The notes under the pieces are model-generated. The model saw only the letters and a program-made list of their open reading frames with translations. It searched no databases and was not told where the DNA came from. From contig WGMB01000003.1 of the NCBI GenBank assembly GCA_016125275.1, forward strand, positions 620,001 through 684,000: DNA of 64,000 nucleotides, written 5' to 3'. Below are positions 59,989 to 64,000 of the stretch, in pieces (within the stretch, counting starts at the first letter, position 1; each line of letters opens with the position of its first letter). This DNA comes from Acidobacteriota bacterium (GTDB taxonomy: Bacteria > Acidobacteriota > Terriglobia > Bryobacterales > UBA6623). A program made the position numbers and the translations under genes.

Positions 59989-62658
59989 TCAGTCCGCCCG
60001 CAGCGACTCCGCGGGGTCCACGGCCGAGGCTTGCCGCGCCGGCAGATAGCTCGCCGCCAGCGCCGCCCCGCAAACCGCCAGCGCCGCCGCCGCATAGGTA
60101 GCCGGGTCGAGCGGCGTCACCCCAAACAGCAGCGACGAGACCCAGCGCGAGAGTCCCACCGCCGCCCCCAGGCCCGCGACGCAGCCGACGCAAGCCAGCA
60201 GAGCCCCCTGGCGGACGAACAGCCCTTTCACCTGCTCCGGCCGAGCCCCCAGCGCCACCCGAATGCTCATCTCGCGCCGCCGCCGCCCCGCCGCGTAGGC
60301 CAGCACGCCGTACACGCCGATCACGGCCAGCGTCAGCGCCATGCTCCCGGCCACGCCCAGCAGAACCAGCAGGAACGACGTGCGGGCCATCATGCGCCGG
60401 TACATGGCGTCGAGCGTCCGCACCTCCGTCAACGGCAGGTTCGGGTTCACCGCGTGAATGGCCGCCCGAACCTCCCGCAGAAAGCTCCCTGCCCCGGCCC
60501 GGTCGCTTCGAATCTCCAAAATCAAGCTCCGCCGGATCGACAGCGGCTGTCCCGGCTGCCGGGGTTGATCCAGCCCTGTCCGGAAGTACACCAGCAGTGG
60601 CGCCGGCTTGTCGGCCCCAGCCTCATACACATCCTCCGCGACGCCCACGACCTCCATCCAGGAGTCGCCCGTCGGTCCCGGCCGCACCCTCTTGCCCACC
60701 GCGGCCGCCGGCTCTCCCCAGTACTCGCGCGCCATGCTCTCTGACACGATCGCCACCCGCCGCCGCTGCGTCAGGTCCTCCCAGGCAAAGTCGCGGCCAG
60801 CCAGCAAACGCGTGCCCTGCGCGGCGAAAAGCCCCGGCGAGACCCACTTGATGCGTCGGAACGGCGGAATCTCGCCCGGCTCGAACACGCCCTCCACCGC
60901 GATCGTCATGCCGTTCTGATTGTCGGGGTCCATCGGCAACGAGTCGGTCAGCCCGACCGCCTCCACGCCCGGCAGCCGGCCGACGCCTTCGACGATGTCC
61001 GCCTGCATCTGCGCCACCCGCTCGGGCTCGGGGACCTGCGTGTCCGGAATGGCGATGCTCACCGCCTGCACGCTCTCGGCCCGCGTAAAGCCCGGCTCCA
61101 CGGAGCGCAGCGCCATGAAGCTGCGGATCAGCAGCCCGCTGGCCACCAGCAGAACCAGCGCCAGGGCCACCTGCGCCACCACCAGCACATTCTGCGTCCG
61201 CAGTTGCTCGAGCCCCAGGCTCGCGCCGCGCGCCCCGACGACCCAGCCCGGCAGCCCGCACTGCAACGCCGCAATCAGGCCGAACAGCAGGCTCGCCGCC
61301 ACCGAGCCGGCCAAAGCGAACGCCAGCGTCTCCGCGTCCACCGCCACCTCGGCCAGCCGGGGGATCGCGCTCAGATCCTGCACCTTCAGGGATTGCACCG
61401 CCCCATAGGCCAGCGCCACGCCGCAGGCGCCGCCCAGCAGCCCCAGCGTTAGGCTCTCCACCAGCAGCTCCCGGGCGATCCGCCGCCGGCCGGCGCCCAG
61501 CGCGGCCCTTATCGCGAACTCCTGCGTCCGCGCCTGCGCCCTCACCAGCACCAGGTTCGCCACGTTGGCGCAGACCAGCAGGAACACCAAGCCCAGCGCC
61601 CCCGCCAGAACTCCCAGCACCGTGCTGATGTCCCCCACCACGTCCTGCTTCAGCGGACGCAGGTTCGGCCTCAGTTGCACCTCGTCGGCATAGGCGCGGA
61701 AGTCCTCCGGCATCTGCTGCTGCAGGATGCGCGCCGCATCCCGGTTCGCCCCTTCCACCGTCACCCCGGGCTTCAGCCGCGCGACGCCTGACAGGGAGAA
61801 CGGTTCGAAGAAGGGCAGGTTCGCGGTGGCAAACCGTTGTGGCAGCAGAACGTCCGGCTCGAGATCGAGGAACCGGAAGCTCCGCGGCATCACCCCGATC
61901 ACCTGCCGCGAAACCGAGTCGATCATCACCTGGCGCCCGAGAACGCCCCCGTCCCCGCCAAAGCGCCGCAGCCAATACGCGTGCGACAGGATCACGGTCT
62001 GCGGCGTCCCCGGCGTATCGTCCTCCGCGGAGAACCAGCGGCCCAGCAATGGCTGTACGCCCAGCGCCGGCAGAACTCCCTGCGTCACCGTGACGGTATG
62101 GACCTGGTCCGGGTCGCCCGCGCCGGTCAGCGTCGCGGCCCCCTGCCCCCAGACGCCGAACTCCTCGAAGGCCTCCGAGCTCTCCCTCCAAACCGCATAG
62201 AGGCCAGGCCCAAAACCCATGTCGTTGGAACGCCGGCCGTGCAGCTCGCCGGAGTTGAACACGCCCACCAGCGCGTCGGCGTCCGGGTAAGGCAGCGGCC
62301 GGATCAGCACCGCGTTCACCACGCTGAAGATGGCCGTGTTAGCCCCGATGCCCAGCGCCAGCGAAAGGATCGCTGCGGCGCTGAAACCGGGGTTCCGGCG
62401 GATCATCCGAAGTGCATGGCGGGCGTCCCGCAGCAGCCCTTCCAAAAAGGTCCAAGTGTTCATCCTGTAGATCTCCTCGCGGATCAAAGTCGGGCTGCCG
62501 AGCTTCCTGCGCGCGGCCTCGCGCGCCGCCTGGGGGTCCATGCCGCGCGCAATCAGCTCCTCGGTCGTCACGTCCAGGTAGAACTCCAGCTCCTCGCGCT
62601 GCTCGGCGTCAGCCTCGTCGCGCCGCCGGAAGCGCCGCCAGCTCTCGAGCCAGCTCAT
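59989..62658 (-). CDS. ABC transporter permease of the acidobacterial ADOP (MacB/FtsX duplicated) type
   Basis: N-terminal ADOP-type segment [33 protein letters not shown], MacB_PCD and two FtsX blocks; downstream of PadR. Confidence 0.95.
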   Translation of the reverse strand: MSWLESWRRFRRRDEADAEQREELEFYLDVTTEELIARGMDPQAAREAARRKLGSPTLIREEIYRMNTWTFLEGLLRDARHALRMIRRNPGFSAAAILSLALGIGANTAIFSVVNAVLIRPLPYPDADALVGVFNSGELHGRRSNDMGFGPGLYAVWRESSEAFEEFGVWGQGAATLTGAGDPDQVHTVTVTQGVLPALGVQPLLGRWFSAEDDTPGTPQTVILSHAYWLRRFGGDGGVLGRQVMIDSVSRQVIGVMPRSFRFLDLEPDVLLPQRFATANLPFFEPFSLSGVARLKPGVTVEGANRDAARILQQQMPEDFRAYADEVQLRPNLRPLKQDVVGDISTVLGVLAGALGLVFLLVCANVANLVLVRAQARTQEFAIRAALGAGRRRIARELLVESLTLGLLGGACGVALAYGAVQSLKVQDLSAIPRLAEVAVDAETLAFALAGSVAASLLFGLIAALQCGLPGWVVGARGASLGLEQLRTQNVLVVAQVALALVLLVASGLLIRSFMALRSVEPGFTRAESVQAVSIAIPDTQVPEPERVAQMQADIVEGVGRLPGVEAVGLTDSLPMDPDNQNGMTIAVEGVFEPGEIPPFRRIKWVSPGLFAAQGTRLLAGRDFAWEDLTQRRRVAIVSESMAREYWGEPAAAVGKRVRPGPTGDSWMEVVGVAEDVYEAGADKPAPLLVYFRTGLDQPRQPGQPLSIRRSLILEIRSDRAGAGSFLREVRAAIHAVNPNLPLTEVRTLDAMYRRMMARTSFLLVLLGVAGSMALTLAVIGVYGVLAYAAGRRRREMSIRVALGARPEQVKGLFVRQGALLACVGCVAGLGAAVGLSRWVSSLLFGVTPLDPATYAAAALAVCGAALAASYLPARQASAVDPAESLRAD

Positions 62659-63014
62659 GAGCGGCCCTCTTCGGCCGGGTTCAGAATGCGGCCGATCGCC
62701 CGCACCAACTCCTCCCAGCGAGAGGTCTGCGCCGCCAGTTGCTTCCTGCCTTCGGGCGTCAGCCGGTAGTACTTGGCGCGGCGGTTGTTCTCCGAAGTCC
62801 CCCAGAACGAGGCGAGCCAGCCGCGGTTCTCCAGGCGACGCAAGGCCGGGTAGAGCGAGCCGTGCTCGACCTGCAGCACCTCCTCGGACCCCTTCTCGAT
62901 GGCATGGGCGATCGTCTGGCCATGCGCCGGCCCCAGGACCAGCGTCTTGAGGATCAGCATGTCGAGGGTCCCTTGGACCATCTCGGATTGCAGCGGCGAT
63001 TCGCGTCTTGGCAT
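62655..63014 (-). CDS. PadR-family transcriptional regulator
   Basis: [29 protein letters not shown]...[25 protein letters not shown] overlap with ADOP permease. Confidence 0.96.
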   Translation of the reverse strand: MPRRESPLQSEMVQGTLDMLILKTLVLGPAHGQTIAHAIEKGSEEVLQVEHGSLYPALRRLENRGWLASFWGTSENNRRAKYYRLTPEGRKQLAAQTSRWEELVRAIGRILNPAEEGRS

Positions 63015-63168
63015 GTCTTCCTGTCGATGACCGACTAGAGCGTGAACCCGTATCTTAACCCCGTTTTCGCCGCGTTTACAGTGTTTTTACAGATCACCTG
63101 CAGGAACGCCGTCGCCTTCCGCGCCGCGCCGGGGAACATCGCCCCGCCGCCTGCCGTATACGCTGTCC

Positions 63169-63990
63169 ATGAGCTTGTTGCGGCCCTGCGCCGCCGTCTT
63201 CGCCCTGCTGGCGGCCGTGGCCCCGACGCTGCCGGCCCAAACCGCCGCCGTCCAGGACCTTCCGCTGACCGCCGAGCAGCGACAGCAGCTCGTGGGCGTC
63301 TACTCCGTCGCCCCGCCCGACGCACAGGCCCCCGCCGCGCGCGTCCGCGTCTTCGAGCAGGACGGCGCGCTGCTGGCCGCCTTCAACGACAACGCTCCCA
63401 CCCGCCTGCTCTCCCAGGGCGACAACGTCTTTCGCCCCGAAGCCGCCGCCGACTTCGAGGTCGCCTTCACGCTCGTCGACGGCCGCGCCCGCAAGGTCTC
63501 CATCACCTCGCCGGGCGGCGTCATGACCGGCGTCCTCGTCGAAACCGCGCCCGACGCGATTCCGCCCTTCGTCTCCCCCACCAGCGGCCCGCTGTATGAC
63601 GAGATCGCCCGCCTCGACGCCGCCCTGTTCGACGCCGCCTTCGTCGCCTGCGACGCCCAAAAGTGGGACGCCTTTCTGGCCGACGACGTCGAGTTCTACC
63701 ACGACCGCGGCGGCTTCACCCAAGGCCGCGCCGTCAAGGCCCCGGCCGACTGCCCGCGCGAGCAAGGGGTCGCTCGCCGCCTGGTCGAAGGCAGCCTCGA
63801 AGTCTTTCCCATCCAGGGTTACGGAGCCGTCGAGCGGGGGACGCACTGCTTCCTGCAACAAGGCGGCGCGACGCCCGGCATTGCCCAGTTCGTGCACCTG
63901 TGGGCCAAGGGCGACGACGGCTGGAAGGTCGCCCGCATCCTGAGCTTCGACCACCGCCCCGACAGCGCCGGCCTCTGCCCCAAGCCTTAG
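63169..63990 (+). CDS. Exported protein with C-terminal DUF4440/SnoaL-like (NTF2-fold) domain
   Basis: Signal peptide; LFDAAFVACDAQKWDAFLADDVEFYHDRGGFTQGRAVKA ... FVHLWAKGDDGWKVARILSFDH. Confidence 0.8.
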   Translation: MSLLRPCAAVFALLAAVAPTLPAQTAAVQDLPLTAEQRQQLVGVYSVAPPDAQAPAARVRVFEQDGALLAAFNDNAPTRLLSQGDNVFRPEAAADFEVAFTLVDGRARKVSITSPGGVMTGVLVETAPDAIPPFVSPTSGPLYDEIARLDAALFDAAFVACDAQKWDAFLADDVEFYHDRGGFTQGRAVKAPADCPREQGVARRLVEGSLEVFPIQGYGAVERGTHCFLQQGGATPGIAQFVHLWAKGDDGWKVARILSFDHRPDSAGLCPKP

Positions 63991-64000
63991 CGCTCCAGCG

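Overview
This is a high-GC bacterial chromosomal window. It looks like Acidobacteriota (Bryobacterales/Solibacter-like), inferred from a PadR plus ADOP-type MacB/FtsX permease pair, a long TonB-dependent receptor with an N-terminal carboxypeptidase-regulatory domain, and FecR-like and amidohydrolase content. I had no database search. About 48 CDS are supported. They include an envelope-glycan segment (polymerase, DegT aminotransferase, several glycosyltransferases, GHMP kinase), gltD, two two-component systems, an alpha/beta-fused 2-oxoacid dehydrogenase E1, an amtB-glnK-glnD nitrogen operon, aroB, ubiE, ispD/ispF, a PIN toxin-antitoxin pair, a TonB receptor and a DUF4440-like protein. Most very long opposite-strand ORFs in the track are GC-skew artefacts. 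The most interesting parts are: (i) an accessory segment at about 55.7-59.7 kb with a pentapeptide-repeat/TIR fusion, two orphan secreted proteins, a small membrane protein/HTH operon with paired dyad operators, and DNA duplications that include a truncated copy of the HTH gene; (ii) a candidate stand-alone structured small RNA at about 22.86-23.05 kb with its own promoter and a perfect terminator; (iii) an ankyrin / CxxCH haem / terpenoid-cyclase-like toroid fusion protein; (iv) a structured leader before the TonB receptor. No tRNA, rRNA, CRISPR array or intact IS element was identified.
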